A stretch of DNA of 64,000 nt from Maricaulis maris_C (GTDB lineage Bacteria > Pseudomonadota > Alphaproteobacteria > Caulobacterales > Maricaulaceae). The stretch's first letter is position 1; the number at the start of each line of letters is the position of its first letter. Positions 25,292 to 33,185 of this stretch are shown here, piece after piece. A program made the translations under genes and the position numbers. The stretch lies in NCBI RefSeq assembly GCF_049116555.1, contig NZ_JAGDYT010000008.1, positions 338,803 to 402,802 of the forward strand, given 5' to 3'. The notes beneath the pieces are model-generated. The model was not told the origin of the DNA. It saw nothing but the letters and a program-made list of their open reading frames with translations, and made no database searches.

Positions 25292-25545
25292 GTGGCGGGC
25301 CGTCATCGCCGTGTCTCCCGAAACTGACCGCGGGAGGCGACGGTCCGCTGCTCGACTTCATTCCGAGCAAATGCCTGCAAGCGCTTGTCTCGCCCCGAAT
25401 CCGGTTTGAGGCCGGCTTCGGCGCTGACCTGCCGAACGGCCGAGAGTGTCAATCTCTTTTCCATGGTGACGACTATAGCCCAGCGAACGCCGTTCGTTGG
25501 TTGGAAACGTCGCGCCCATTCCAAACATGCGGAGTTGTCCAATGA
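25288..25545 (+). CDS. Hypothetical early-operon ORF, doubtful
   Basis: 85 residues with ATGA overlaps at both ends, which supports expression in the early operon. However, the residue composition is unconvincing and palindrome copy 2 (25484-25496) lies inside it. A 53-codon leftward ORF at 25303-25464 occupies the same DNA and reads more like a natural protein, so either, or neither, may be real. Confidence 0.35.
   Translation: MSGGPSSPCLPKLTAGGDGPLLDFIPSKCLQALVSPRIRFEAGFGADLPNGRECQSLFHGDDYSPANAVRWLETSRPFQTCGVVQ
25484..25496. promoter_or_regulatory. Palindrome CGAACGCCGTTCG, copy 2
   Basis: Perfect palindrome 45 bp before the start codon of the next early gene and about 450 bp from the immunity operators. 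The flanks extend it (GCGAACG.../...CGTTCGT). Confidence 0.7.
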
Positions 25546-26048
25546 GTGGTGTAGCGCGGCCGCCGGCCCATCGTGTCCATCCCGGGAGCGCATACGCGCT
25601 CATCAAGACCGCAAGCCACGACCTCCTGGAGGCGACGGGGAGCGCTGAGGCGGCGGCGCGAGGAACGCGCGGCTCCGGTGAGACGCTGCGCAAGGCCGCC
25701 CACCATGAGCACGACAGCTTTCTCGCCGCCGACCAGATCGCGGACATCGAGAAGCGCACCGGTCGGCCCTTAGTCACCGCGGCTCTGGCCGAGGTGAATG
25801 GATATCTGCTGATCCCTACGCCGGCGTCGTTGGAAGGCGCGGGCGTGGAGCACCGGTCGATGAAGGAGTGCTCCGAAGCGGTGGCTTCGATCGCGGAGGC
25901 TCTGGCGAATGGCGGCCTGATCAACCGTGATGAAACGCCGAAGGTTCGGCGCGAGGTCCGCGAAGCCATCCTGGCTCTGTTCACTTTGGATCAGCAGCTG
26001 GAGGACACCTATCCCGACGTGCGTCCCGCTCGGGCGAGAGGGGCATAG
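25542..26048 (+). CDS. Early regulatory-type phage protein, possibly CII-like
   Basis: 168 residues from ATG 25542, with GGAG 8 nt upstream. The helical central part (FLAADQIADIEKRTGRPLVTAAL) recalls the phage CII-like/CP76 regulatory proteins found just after cro in other alphaproteobacterial prophages, but the similarity is by eye only. A longer in-frame start at 25497 lies next to the palindrome and has no Shine-Dalgarno. Confidence 0.55.
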   Translation: MSGVARPPAHRVHPGSAYALIKTASHDLLEATGSAEAAARGTRGSGETLRKAAHHEHDSFLAADQIADIEKRTGRPLVTAALAEVNGYLLIPTPASLEGAGVEHRSMKECSEAVASIAEALANGGLINRDETPKVRREVREAILALFTLDQQLEDTYPDVRPARARGA

Positions 26049-26050
26049 CG

Positions 26051-26170
26051 ATGCGGCGGATCACGCGCTTCCAACCCTTCGGGCTCAACATGCCGCGCAG
26101 CGGATGGTTCTGTTTCGGGGCCTGCTGCCTCGTCCTCGCTTATCAGCTCGCTCAATGGGTGGCCGGATGA
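26051..26170 (+). CDS. 39-residue single-span membrane peptide
   Basis: ATG 26051, preceded by GAGAGGGG, opens a 39-codon frame ending in TGA 26168-26170, which overlaps the next ATG. A basic N-terminus (MRRITRF) is followed by a hydrophobic span (WFCFGACCLVLAYQLAQWVA), so it should be a small inner-membrane protein. Tight spacing on both sides (2-bp gap, then ATGA overlap) argues that it is translated. Confidence 0.55.
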   Translation: MRRITRFQPFGLNMPRSGWFCFGACCLVLAYQLAQWVAG

Positions 26171-26541
26171 ACCGGCCGGCGTTCTTCGAGGTGCTGTGGG
26201 ACGAGCACGCCTTCGTGGTGGAGGCGCGCTTCAACGTCGATGGGCGGGTTGAAGCCCTGGGTGAATTGAGGTGCCTAGGTCACCGCAAGGAAGGCTTCCC
26301 CGCTGCCGCGCAGGCGATGGCGTACGCGGTCCAGCAGATCGACCAGTTCCTGATCGCCGGCTTCCACTCACCCAACCCACCGATCGCCGCCTTGGAGGAT
26401 CTCAAGAAGATCTTCTCGGGCGTTCGCCTCAACCCAACAGGCGAGCTTGTTCGTGTCCTGGCGACCGCCGAAGCGGACGCGGTCAAGCGCGCGGATCAAT
26501 TCACCTCCAGCCTGGGAGAGACCCGTGACCCGAGACCTTAG
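26167..26541 (+). CDS. Hypothetical early phage protein
   Basis: 124 residues from ATG 26167 (MNRPAFFEVLWDEHAF). It looks like a small alpha/beta protein with no motif I can name. It is coupled to the preceding membrane peptide (ATGA) and overlaps the next gene by 17 bp. A longer ORF in the same frame starts inside the previous gene and is rejected. Confidence 0.55.
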   Translation: MNRPAFFEVLWDEHAFVVEARFNVDGRVEALGELRCLGHRKEGFPAAAQAMAYAVQQIDQFLIAGFHSPNPPIAALEDLKKIFSGVRLNPTGELVRVLATAEADAVKRADQFTSSLGETRDPRP

Positions 26542-26761
26542 GGGCTATGCCCGCAAGCGTGCTGAGGGGCGCGTACCGCTCCGGTTTTCCAAGCTCTACC
26601 AGGATTGGTTCGCCGCCGTGATGGACGGAAAGACGGCCGAGGCGGCACGTCTTTCGAAGTTGCATTTGGAACGGTTCGCCGGCGGCAAGCCAGGCCGGAT
26701 CGCTACCCGTCGGCACGGCGGCAAGTCGCGTCATCCCAGCAGCAAGAGGAGGCAGTCATGA
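26525..26761 (+). CDS. Small basic early protein, GTG start
   Basis: 78 residues from GTG 26525 with GGGAGAG upstream. Highly basic (GYARKRAEGRVPLRFS, C-terminal RRHGGKSRHPSSKRR), suggesting nucleic-acid binding. The stop overlaps the MazG-like start as ATGA. No family recognised. Confidence 0.5.
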   Translation: MTRDLRGYARKRAEGRVPLRFSKLYQDWFAAVMDGKTAEAARLSKLHLERFAGGKPGRIATRRHGGKSRHPSSKRRQS

Positions 26762-27444
26762 AGACTCAAGCAGCGCAGGCCTGCGAAGATCGTCGAGAGC
26801 CGGATGATCCCTTCAACGATCAATGCCCGGTGGATGATGTGTCGCGGAAGTATCACTCCTGCCTCCAGCGAGAGATGGCGCTTCTTCGAAGCGTCAATCT
26901 GCTTCGGTGCGAGCAGTGGCACCCAGGCGGCGTCGACGATTGGTCGGTCTCTGAGTGGGCGGTCGCGATGCTTGGCGAGCTTGGCGAGTTGGAAGAGGCT
27001 GCTGCAGCTTGCTATCCAACCGCTGCGGCCGCGGACCTGGAGGCCTTGGGGGCCGAGCTTGCCGACGTATTGATCTATCTGGATTTGCTCGCGGCGCGTC
27101 TGAGGTTGCCGCCGCTGGGAGGCGCCGAGGGGCTCTCAGGCTCGTTGATCAATATGGAAAAGTTCATGTGCCAGCGGATGCTCGGCGCAGGGCTGAGGTT
27201 GGGCGACACGATCAAGAAGCTCAATCGCGACAGGGATGGAATCGGGGGCAATGTCGCGACCGCATGTTCCCTCCAAGGTAAGGTCTCAAAAGAGATCACG
27301 TTCCTAGCTGACTCCCTCCTAACGTTCGGACGCCAATTCGACCTCGATCTCTGGGAAGTTGTCGTCGCGAAGTTCAACGAGGTCTCGCGCCGCAATGATC
27401 TTGACGTGTTCATTCGACCCAACGGTGGGTGGGTGCGCACATGA
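26758..27444 (+). CDS. MazG-like NTP pyrophosphohydrolase
   Basis: 228 residues of the all-alpha NTP-PPase group. The acidic Mg-binding helix pair is visible as WAVAMLGELGELEEAAAA and LGAELADVLIYLDLLAARL, followed by KLNRDRDGIGGN. Members hydrolyse nucleoside triphosphates to monophosphate and pyrophosphate and can clean nucleotide pools or lower (p)ppGpp; which applies here is unknown. The start at 26758 is chosen for the ATGA overlap; an earlier in-frame start is inside the previous gene. Confidence 0.75.
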   Translation: MKTQAAQACEDRREPDDPFNDQCPVDDVSRKYHSCLQREMALLRSVNLLRCEQWHPGGVDDWSVSEWAVAMLGELGELEEAAAACYPTAAAADLEALGAELADVLIYLDLLAARLRLPPLGGAEGLSGSLINMEKFMCQRMLGAGLRLGDTIKKLNRDRDGIGGNVATACSLQGKVSKEITFLADSLLTFGRQFDLDLWEVVVAKFNEVSRRNDLDVFIRPNGGWVRT

Positions 27445-27863
27445 AAGCGCTGTCGATCAAGCAGCCCTGGGCATGGGCCATCCTTCACGCCGGTAAGGAC
27501 ATCGAGAACCGATCCTGGTCGACGAGCCATCGTGGATTGATCGCGGTCCACGCCGGCTTGGAGATCGACAAGGTCGCGCTCCACGCGTTCCGGGAGGCCG
27601 GCTATCCCATACCGGATGAGCTGCCGACTGGCTGCTTCCTGGGTACGGTCCGGATCGTTGACGTCGTGGGTCAGTCCGCCAGCGAGTGGTTCCAGGGTCC
27701 GCTCGGCTTTGTGCTCAGGGATCCTGTGCCGTTCGACAAGCCGATCGCCGGGCGCGGCCGGCTCAGCCTGTTCACACCATCTCCGCAGGAAATCTTGAAG
27801 ATCCAGATCGGCGCAAATTGGGCGGCGTTCGAGATGGCCGAACCAGAAAGGGCGCGGCCATGA
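27441..27863 (+). CDS. ASCH-domain protein
   Basis: 140 residues. MKALSIKQPWAWAILHAGKD with ENRSW and a later RGLIAVHAG is the ASCH signature, a PUA-related RNA-binding beta-barrel found in phage and host proteins. Some members are nucleases or cytidine amidohydrolases; no activity can be assigned here. Coupled to both neighbours by ATGA overlaps. Confidence 0.82.
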   Translation: MKALSIKQPWAWAILHAGKDIENRSWSTSHRGLIAVHAGLEIDKVALHAFREAGYPIPDELPTGCFLGTVRIVDVVGQSASEWFQGPLGFVLRDPVPFDKPIAGRGRLSLFTPSPQEILKIQIGANWAAFEMAEPERARP

Positions 27864-28159
27864 GTAGCGGATCGACGACTGACACCAGTCATCCGCACCG
27901 GTACCCGGTCCACGAGGATCCGGAGAAGGGGCAAGTCTTCGGTGGTGTCTGCAACCGGACCGCCTGCACAACGCAAGGCGCGACCTGGTTCAACATCGAG
28001 ACGCGGGGCTTGTACTGCAAGCGGGATGCGCTGGGCATAAACGAGGTCCCTCTGGACGCAGGGCCGCTGTGCATTGAGGTCCAGGAAAAGCCCACGATTG
28101 GGGAAATGGATCGTCTCCACAGCGAGTTGTACTCGCCGCGCGGAGGGGCTCGGCCATGA
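27860..28159 (+). CDS. Hypothetical early protein with Cys pair
   Basis: 99 residues from ATG 27860. CNRTACTTQGATWFN and YCKRDALGIN suggest a small metal-binding or ribbon fold, but I recognise no family. Start and stop overlap the neighbouring genes (ATGA), so it belongs to the early operon. Confidence 0.55.
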   Translation: MSSGSTTDTSHPHRYPVHEDPEKGQVFGGVCNRTACTTQGATWFNIETRGLYCKRDALGINEVPLDAGPLCIEVQEKPTIGEMDRLHSELYSPRGGARP

Positions 28160-28533
28160 CGCAAAAGGTCACGCCCGAGATGATCGAGCGGATCGCCGAC
28201 ATGCGAGAGCGCGGTCGAAGTTACGCGGTGATTGGTCGGATGCTCGGCGTGTCGGCCGGTGCGGTGTCCTGGCATTGCACGAGGCTGGCGATCGATCCGC
28301 CTAAGCCGGCGAGGTGCGCGGCTGCCGTCCTAACCCCGTCGCAGGTTAGTCGCTCAGGGCACATCGTGCGCCGGTTTACGGTGGCGGAAGATAGGACGCT
28401 TCTGGCGATGAGGAAGCGCGGTTCGCGCATATGCGACATCGCTCGTGCGTTGGGTCGGGGCGGAAACTCGATCACCGGTCGGCTCAACACCCTAGCGCGA
28501 CGTGACGCGCGGCAGGAGGGTGCTGATGCCTAG
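28156..28533 (+). CDS. Small protein with two HTH-like segments
   Basis: 125 residues. An N-terminal resolvase-like HTH (SYAVIGRMLGVSAGAVSWHC, about 27-46) is followed by a second helix-turn-helix/SANT-like region (RTLLAMRKRGSRICDIARAL). Both point to DNA binding; GcrA-like proteins of alphaproteobacteria have comparable N-termini but this is only a resemblance. It overlaps the next gene by 8 bp. Confidence 0.6.
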   Translation: MTQKVTPEMIERIADMRERGRSYAVIGRMLGVSAGAVSWHCTRLAIDPPKPARCAAAVLTPSQVSRSGHIVRRFTVAEDRTLLAMRKRGSRICDIARALGRGGNSITGRLNTLARRDARQEGADA

Positions 28534-28981
28534 CCCGCGCCGCATTCGTCTCCGTCGCACCAAGGGTTTCAGGAAGCCGCCGGCGGCGATCACCGTCACG
28601 CGGGCCACCAGGTGGGGGAATCCGTACCTGGTGGCCGAGTGGGGCCGCCACAAGGCGGTCGCTCTCTTTCGGGAGGCCTTCATCGAGCGCGGTGAAATCG
28701 TCGGCCCGAAGGGGCTAGTGACCGTCGAGGAGATCCGAGCCCAGCTGAAGGGCAAGGATTTGTGCTGCTACTGCAACGAGGCTGATCCCTGTCACGCAGA
28801 GGTTCTCCTATGGGTCGCGAACTCAACCGGATCCTTGAAGCCCAAGCGACACGTCACTGGCGGACTGGGCATAGGGGAGAAGCCGTCGATGGTCGGCGCG
28901 ATCGCTGATCAGCGCGAGGCGGGTCGGATGCCTGGACGTGGCGAGTTCGATTTCATCCTTGATGAGGGGGTGACGTCGTGA
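28526..28981 (+). CDS. DUF4326 protein
   Basis: 151 residues from ATG 28526 with AGGAGG 7-8 nt upstream. The N-terminal stretch RATRWGNPYLV and the motif CCYCNEADPCHAEVLLWVAN are the core of DUF4326, a small Cys/His domain common in phages whose function is not established to my knowledge. Likely metal binding through Cys-x-Cys...Cys-His. The remaining 50 residues are an unassigned tail. Confidence 0.75.
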   Translation: MPSPRRIRLRRTKGFRKPPAAITVTRATRWGNPYLVAEWGRHKAVALFREAFIERGEIVGPKGLVTVEEIRAQLKGKDLCCYCNEADPCHAEVLLWVANSTGSLKPKRHVTGGLGIGEKPSMVGAIADQREAGRMPGRGEFDFILDEGVTS

Positions 28982-29346
28982 ATGCGATTGAACTGGCCCA
29001 CATGGTCATGGTCGCCGCCCGACATACCCGGTGCGATCTGACGGACGAGAAGCGAACCCAGGCGGATCTAGCGGAGGCCTTCGCGCAAAGCCTGGACGTG
29101 CCGGTGGAGCGCGAATACCGCCTGAGCGCCAGCGATATTCCGGACTTCCTGGTGGATGGCCAATTGGTGGTCGAGGTGAAGCTCAAGGCAGCTCGCCCGA
29201 TCGCGATCCACAAACAGCTGAGCCGCTACGCCGCGCACGACCAGGTTCAAGGCGTAGTCCTCCTGGCGAACCGGGCGATGGCCTTGCCGCCCGACATTCG
29301 CGGCAAGCCGGCGTTCGTCCAGTCGCTCGGGGAGGCCTGGCTATGA
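28978..29346 (+). CDS. PD-(D/E)XK nuclease-like protein, GTG start
   Basis: 122 residues. Glu45, Asp56 and Glu66-x-Lys68 (DIPDFLVDGQLVVEVKLK) match the PD-(D/E)XK active-site layout, suggesting a Mg-dependent DNA nuclease of the VRR-Nuc/GxxExxY size class. It starts with GTG overlapping the previous stop (GTGA) and is followed by the SNF2 helicase with ATGA overlap, so nuclease and helicase may act together. Confidence 0.65.
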   Translation: MNAIELAHMVMVAARHTRCDLTDEKRTQADLAEAFAQSLDVPVEREYRLSASDIPDFLVDGQLVVEVKLKAARPIAIHKQLSRYAAHDQVQGVVLLANRAMALPPDIRGKPAFVQSLGEAWL

Positions 29347-30998
29347 CCTACGGTACGCTGGCCAAAACCGATCGTGGCTGGCGCCTATCCGAGGCGCCTC
29401 CACATGTCGCGATCCGTCTCAAACACATTTTCCCGCGCCTGGAGAAGGCCTCACGCGGGCCGTTCCATTTTCCGGCCGATGACCGGACCGCGGCTGATCT
29501 CGACTGGTTCCGCGATCGGTACCCGGTCAGCATCAGCCCGGCCGACAACCGCGCTCTCATCGATGGCCGGTTGTCGCATGAGGAGACGTTGGCGGGCACC
29601 GAGAAGATCTTCTCCAAGACGTTCAAGCCGCCGAGTTATGTCGGCCTGCAGGACGGAGAAGAGGTTCGACCTTATCAGGCGCAAGCCGTCGAGCTTTTGC
29701 GCCGGTCCGGCGGGATCCTGCTGGCTGATGATGTTGGTCTGGGCAAGACCTATACGACCTGCGCGGCGCTCCTGGTGCCCGGCATGTTGCCCGGTGTCGT
29801 CGTCTGCCAGCCGCACCTTCAGAGGCAGTGGGTTCGTGTCATCGAGCGCTTCACGTCGCTGACAGCCCATGCCGTGAAGAAGACGACACCGTACGACTTG
29901 CCGGACGCCGATGTCCTGGTCTTCCGCTACACCCAGCTGGCCGGTTGGGTCGACACATTCGACGATCTCGCGCCGGGGCTGGTGGCCTTCGACGAGATCC
30001 AGGAGCTGCGGCGCGGCACGCAGGCCGAGAAGGGCAAGGCGGCCCTGGAGCTGGTCCGGTCCGCAACCTACCGGCTCGGGCTGTCGGCGACGCCGATCTA
30101 CAACTACGGCCGGGAGATCTACACGATCTTCCAGTACCTCAACCCGGAAGTGCTGGGCGACGAGTTCGACTTCGTCCGCGAGTGGTGCAGTGGCTACGGC
30201 AATGTGATCAGCGACCCGCTCGCGCTAGGGGCGTTCCTGCGTGACAGCCATGTTTATCTGCGGCGGATCAAGTCCGATGTCGGTCAGCAGTTGCCGAAGG
30301 TCAGTAAGATTGTCGACCGTGTCGATTATGACGCTGCCGCCGTCCGCTCGATCGACGAGCTTGCACGCCAGCTGGCCATCAAGGCGACGACCGGGCAGTT
30401 CACCCAGCGCGGCCAGGCGGCGCGCGAGCTGGACATCCTGGTCCGCCAACAGACCGGCATTGCGAAGGCCGCCGCGGTCGCGGATGTGCTCCGGATCCTC
30501 GTCGAGGGCGGCGAGCCGGTGCTGGTCGCCGGCTGGCACCGGGACGTATACGACATATGGGCGAAGCGCCTGTCGGACCTGAAGCCCGCCTACTACACCG
30601 GCACCGAGAGCGCGGCCGGTAAGGACCGGGAGGTCCGGCGCTTCATCAACGGCGAAACGGATCTGATGTTCATGTCGTTGCGCTCAGGTGCCGGCCTGGA
30701 CGGGATCCAGGCACGCTGTTCCACCGTCGTCTTCGGAGAATTGGACTGGTCGCCTGGCGTCCATGCTCAAGTGATCGGCCGGCTTGATCGCGAGGGTCAG
30801 ACGCAGCCCGTTACCGCTCTCTTCCTCGTCACGGATGATGGCTCGGATCCGCCTATGATGGAGATGCTGGGGCTGAAGGCGTCCCAGGCCGCCCAGATCG
30901 TCGACCAGGGTGTTGGGCCACAGGCCGCGGTGACGGACAGGTCACGCCTCAAGATGCTGGTTGAGCGCTACCTCCAGAAGGGAGGGCGCGGGTCATGA
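29343..30998 (+). CDS. SNF2-type DEAD-like helicase/ATPase
   Basis: 551 residues, superfamily 2. Q-like motif RPYQAQAVELL, Walker A LLADDVGLGKTYT (about 127-139), Walker B FDEIQE (216-221, DEIQ in place of DEAH), motif III LSATP, and C-terminal motifs V-VI (MSLRSGAGLDG, QVIGRLDREGQ). Such proteins translocate on duplex DNA; phage members are implicated in replication or recombination. The start at 29343 overlaps the nuclease stop as ATGA. Confidence 0.9.
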   Translation: MTYGTLAKTDRGWRLSEAPPHVAIRLKHIFPRLEKASRGPFHFPADDRTAADLDWFRDRYPVSISPADNRALIDGRLSHEETLAGTEKIFSKTFKPPSYVGLQDGEEVRPYQAQAVELLRRSGGILLADDVGLGKTYTTCAALLVPGMLPGVVVCQPHLQRQWVRVIERFTSLTAHAVKKTTPYDLPDADVLVFRYTQLAGWVDTFDDLAPGLVAFDEIQELRRGTQAEKGKAALELVRSATYRLGLSATPIYNYGREIYTIFQYLNPEVLGDEFDFVREWCSGYGNVISDPLALGAFLRDSHVYLRRIKSDVGQQLPKVSKIVDRVDYDAAAVRSIDELARQLAIKATTGQFTQRGQAARELDILVRQQTGIAKAAAVADVLRILVEGGEPVLVAGWHRDVYDIWAKRLSDLKPAYYTGTESAAGKDREVRRFINGETDLMFMSLRSGAGLDGIQARCSTVVFGELDWSPGVHAQVIGRLDREGQTQPVTALFLVTDDGSDPPMMEMLGLKASQAAQIVDQGVGPQAAVTDRSRLKMLVERYLQKGGRGS

Positions 30999-31324
30999 AG
31001 CATCGTGTGACCGCAGAGCGCGTGCCCAATCACGCCGACGTTGCCCAGCCGGGCCAGTTCCAGTTCCTCACGGTGTGCGGAACGCCGACCATGAAGATCA
31101 GCGCGGTCGCGGCGATGGAGGTTGGTTGCCCGCGGTGCGGCAAGGCGCATGAGCTGCCCAGGGTGTCGACGACGCCGACCGATCGGCGGCCGTCCTATCT
31201 GTGGGACGGCATGGTCGAGGTTCCGACCCTCAGCATGGCCATCGCGATCCCGCCGCATAGCGGGTGTCCAGGGTGGCACGGATGGCTTCGGCGGGGCGAG
31301 TTCCAGAACGTGGTAGGGTGCTGA
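30995..31324 (+). CDS. DUF6527-like protein, copy 1
   Basis: 109 residues. A CPRCGKAHELP zinc-ribbon-like turn is followed by YLWDGMVEVPTLSMAI and GWHGWLRRGEF, the PTL...HGWL-x-x-GE pattern of DUF6527. A second gene with the same C-terminal pattern lies in the lysis cassette at 61687-62007. The function is unknown. Coupled to the helicase (ATGA) and to the methylase (TGATG). Confidence 0.65.
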   Translation: MKHRVTAERVPNHADVAQPGQFQFLTVCGTPTMKISAVAAMEVGCPRCGKAHELPRVSTTPTDRRPSYLWDGMVEVPTLSMAIAIPPHSGCPGWHGWLRRGEFQNVVGC

Positions 31325-31968
31325 TGGACTGGCTCTTCGACCCTCTTCCGCGTTGGCGCTATCGCTGCATCGTTGTTGATCCGCCCTGGCATTTCGAGAC
31401 GCAGACCAATGCTGGCGCGGCTCGGTCGCCACAAGCGCACTACCAGACGATGACGGCCGAGGAGATCATCCGGTTGCCGATCGGTGAGCTGGCCGCTGAG
31501 GATTGTCTCCTGGCGCTGTGGGCGACGTCTCCGCACTTGCCGATCGCCATGCGCGCCATCCAGGCTTGGGGCTTCAACTACGCGGCCATCGTGCCTTGGA
31601 TCAAGACCAGCCGAAGCGGCGCGCCGCGACAGGGGATGGGCTACGTCGTGCGAGGTGTCGCGGAGCCGATCCTATTGGCCACTCGCGGCTCGCTGTCTCG
31701 GATCCTCGCGAAGCCGCTCCTGGGCGTCGTCATGGCAGATGCGCCGACGATGGATCCAGACGACCGTCATGCCGGCGAGGCGCGGGTGCGCACGCCAGCC
31801 GTAATCGCGCAACGCCGCGAGCATTCAAGGAAACCGGACTGCTTCTACCCCTGGCTGGCGGACGCCACGGCCGGACCTCGCGCGGACATCTTCGCGCGGG
31901 CGCCGCTCGATGGCTGGGACCACTGGGGGAACGAGGCAGAGAAGTTCGAACCGAGGGGAGGTGAGTAG
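31324..31968 (+). CDS. MT-A70-family adenine methyltransferase
   Basis: 214 residues. The catalytic motif DPPW (19-22, IVVDPPWHFE) and the downstream LALWATSPHLPIAMRAI and HSRKPDCFYPWL segments are those of MT-A70/Ime4-like N6-adenine methylases, used by phages to modify their own DNA. No partner restriction enzyme is present, so protection against host restriction or regulation is more likely than a restriction-modification system. ATG 31324 overlaps the previous stop. Confidence 0.88.
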   Translation: MDWLFDPLPRWRYRCIVVDPPWHFETQTNAGAARSPQAHYQTMTAEEIIRLPIGELAAEDCLLALWATSPHLPIAMRAIQAWGFNYAAIVPWIKTSRSGAPRQGMGYVVRGVAEPILLATRGSLSRILAKPLLGVVMADAPTMDPDDRHAGEARVRTPAVIAQRREHSRKPDCFYPWLADATAGPRADIFARAPLDGWDHWGNEAEKFEPRGGE

Positions 31969-31970
31969 AT

Positions 31971-33185
31971 TTGTCACGTTTAGCAGTAATTCCAGCCGGG
32001 GCGCTCGATGACTACGCCGAAAAGCGAATGACCGCGACTGATCTTCGGGTGTTGTTGGCGCTCGGTACGTGCACCAACAAGCATGGCTGGTCACGCGACA
32101 CCAAGCAGCAGCGCTTCGCTGATCGAGCCCAGCTGACCCGAGAGACCGTCAACCGGTGTCTGAAGAACCTCGAAGAGCTTGGTTGGGTGCAGGTCTATGT
32201 CAGCTCAGACAAGGGCAAGCGGATGCAAGGCTTCCTCTCCTATCGGGTGGTCCTGGACCCGCCGTACGGCCCTGACGGCGAGCGAGAACCATCGCCAACG
32301 TTTAAACGCAGGGGCGCGGTCGAGCCTGACCGGGGCAAGGATGAGGACGAGCCTGAAAGCGAGCCGTGCTCGGCGGCTGAGAACGACGAGGAACTGGACT
32401 CGATCGAGGGGGGGTGTGAGCCGCCGATCACAGGGGGGGGTGTGAGCGACGGATCACAGGGGGGGTGTGATGACTCCGATCACAGGGGGTGTGACGACTC
32501 CGATCACAGCAGAGTCGATTCTTCTATCGATAGGAGTTCTATGACCACTGATGCGCGGGCAGCCGCGCGAGGACAACGTCTCCATTCGATCTGGTTCGAT
32601 CCCGACATCGAGCTGGCCACGGCGCTGCAGGAGGATGCTGCACAGCGGTCCGTTCGTGAGGAGCTGGAAAGCCTCCTCGCTCGGGCTGAGGATCCAGACC
32701 CAAGCCGAACCGCTCATGCGATCCTGGAAGGGGTCGATGTGCGTGCCTACTCGGAGCGGAGGATGGTGCGTTGGGCGATGGTCACTGCCACGCCGGCGGA
32801 CCGAAGTGCCCTCCGCGAACGCCTGCGAGGGCTCGGCGGGCACCTGACAGAGCAGCCGTCCGGCCGGCGCCTACAGATCATCCCGGAGTCGAAATGGGCA
32901 CGTCTGACCGACGAGGCGACCGTCGAGTTCGGCTTCCCGGAGGGGCAAGCTGGTTTGCTGTTCGATCAAGCACTCGAGTGCGGCCGAACGAAGGAGGATC
33001 TGGCGCCCTGCATTGATGGCTTCGAGGTCGTCGAGGATCCAGAGTTCAAGTTCGCTGTGCGGTCGTCGAACATGTCCTGCAAGGAGGTTGGCTTCGTCTT
33101 CATCGGCGCGATCAAGGCGCTGGGCTGGAACCCGAACATCAAGCCCGTGAAGCCGGCCCGCTCGCTCCGGACTGTCGCCGCATGA
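31971..33185 (+). CDS. Replication-initiator-like winged-helix protein, TTG start
   Basis: 404 residues from TTG 31971, preceded by GGGAGGTGAG. The N-terminal winged helix (FADRAQLTRETVNRCLKNLEELGWV) is the kind found in phage O/RepA-like initiators. A low-complexity acidic and Gly-rich linker (about 108-190) is encoded by iteron-like repeats, and a helical C-terminal half follows. In lambda the origin lies inside O in the same way. An in-frame ATG at 32541 with TAGGAG 5-6 nt upstream could yield the separate C-terminal 214 residues. Confidence 0.7.
   Translation: MSRLAVIPAGALDDYAEKRMTATDLRVLLALGTCTNKHGWSRDTKQQRFADRAQLTRETVNRCLKNLEELGWVQVYVSSDKGKRMQGFLSYRVVLDPPYGPDGEREPSPTFKRRGAVEPDRGKDEDEPESEPCSAAENDEELDSIEGGCEPPITGGGVSDGSQGGCDDSDHRGCDDSDHSRVDSSIDRSSMTTDARAAARGQRLHSIWFDPDIELATALQEDAAQRSVREELESLLARAEDPDPSRTAHAILEGVDVRAYSERRMVRWAMVTATPADRSALRERLRGLGGHLTEQPSGRRLQIIPESKWARLTDEATVEFGFPEGQAGLLFDQALECGRTKEDLAPCIDGFEVVEDPEFKFAVRSSNMSCKEVGFVFIGAIKALGWNPNIKPVKPARSLRTVAA
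32402..32509. repeat. Iteron-like repeats, candidate phage replication origin
   Basis: Units of GATCACAG-Gn-TGTGA at 32426-32445, 32452-32470 and 32478-32494. A degenerate unit lies at 32402-32419 and a half unit at 32502-32509; spacing is 24-26 bp. Each full unit is itself an inverted repeat (TCACA...TGTGA). A more A/T-rich stretch follows (about 32515-32545). Runs of 7, 8, 7 and 5 G lie in the units. Confidence 0.65.

Noticed and set aside
25303..25464. Leftward 53-codon ORF under the doubtful early gene
   Set aside because: Plausible composition but no ribosome-binding site and opposite to the early operon; kept only as an alternative in the note for 25288-25545.
27826..27838. Further partial matches to the CGAACG-S-CGTTCG palindrome, such as GGCGGCGTTCG
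   Set aside because: Only one half-site matches; many such half-sites are expected in high-GC coding DNA, so only exact and one-mismatch copies are counted.
28978..31968. Restriction-modification or toxin-antitoxin system
   Set aside because: A methylase and a small nuclease are present but there is no matching restriction endonuclease domain, and the genes sit within a phage early operon; phage DNA metabolism explains them better.
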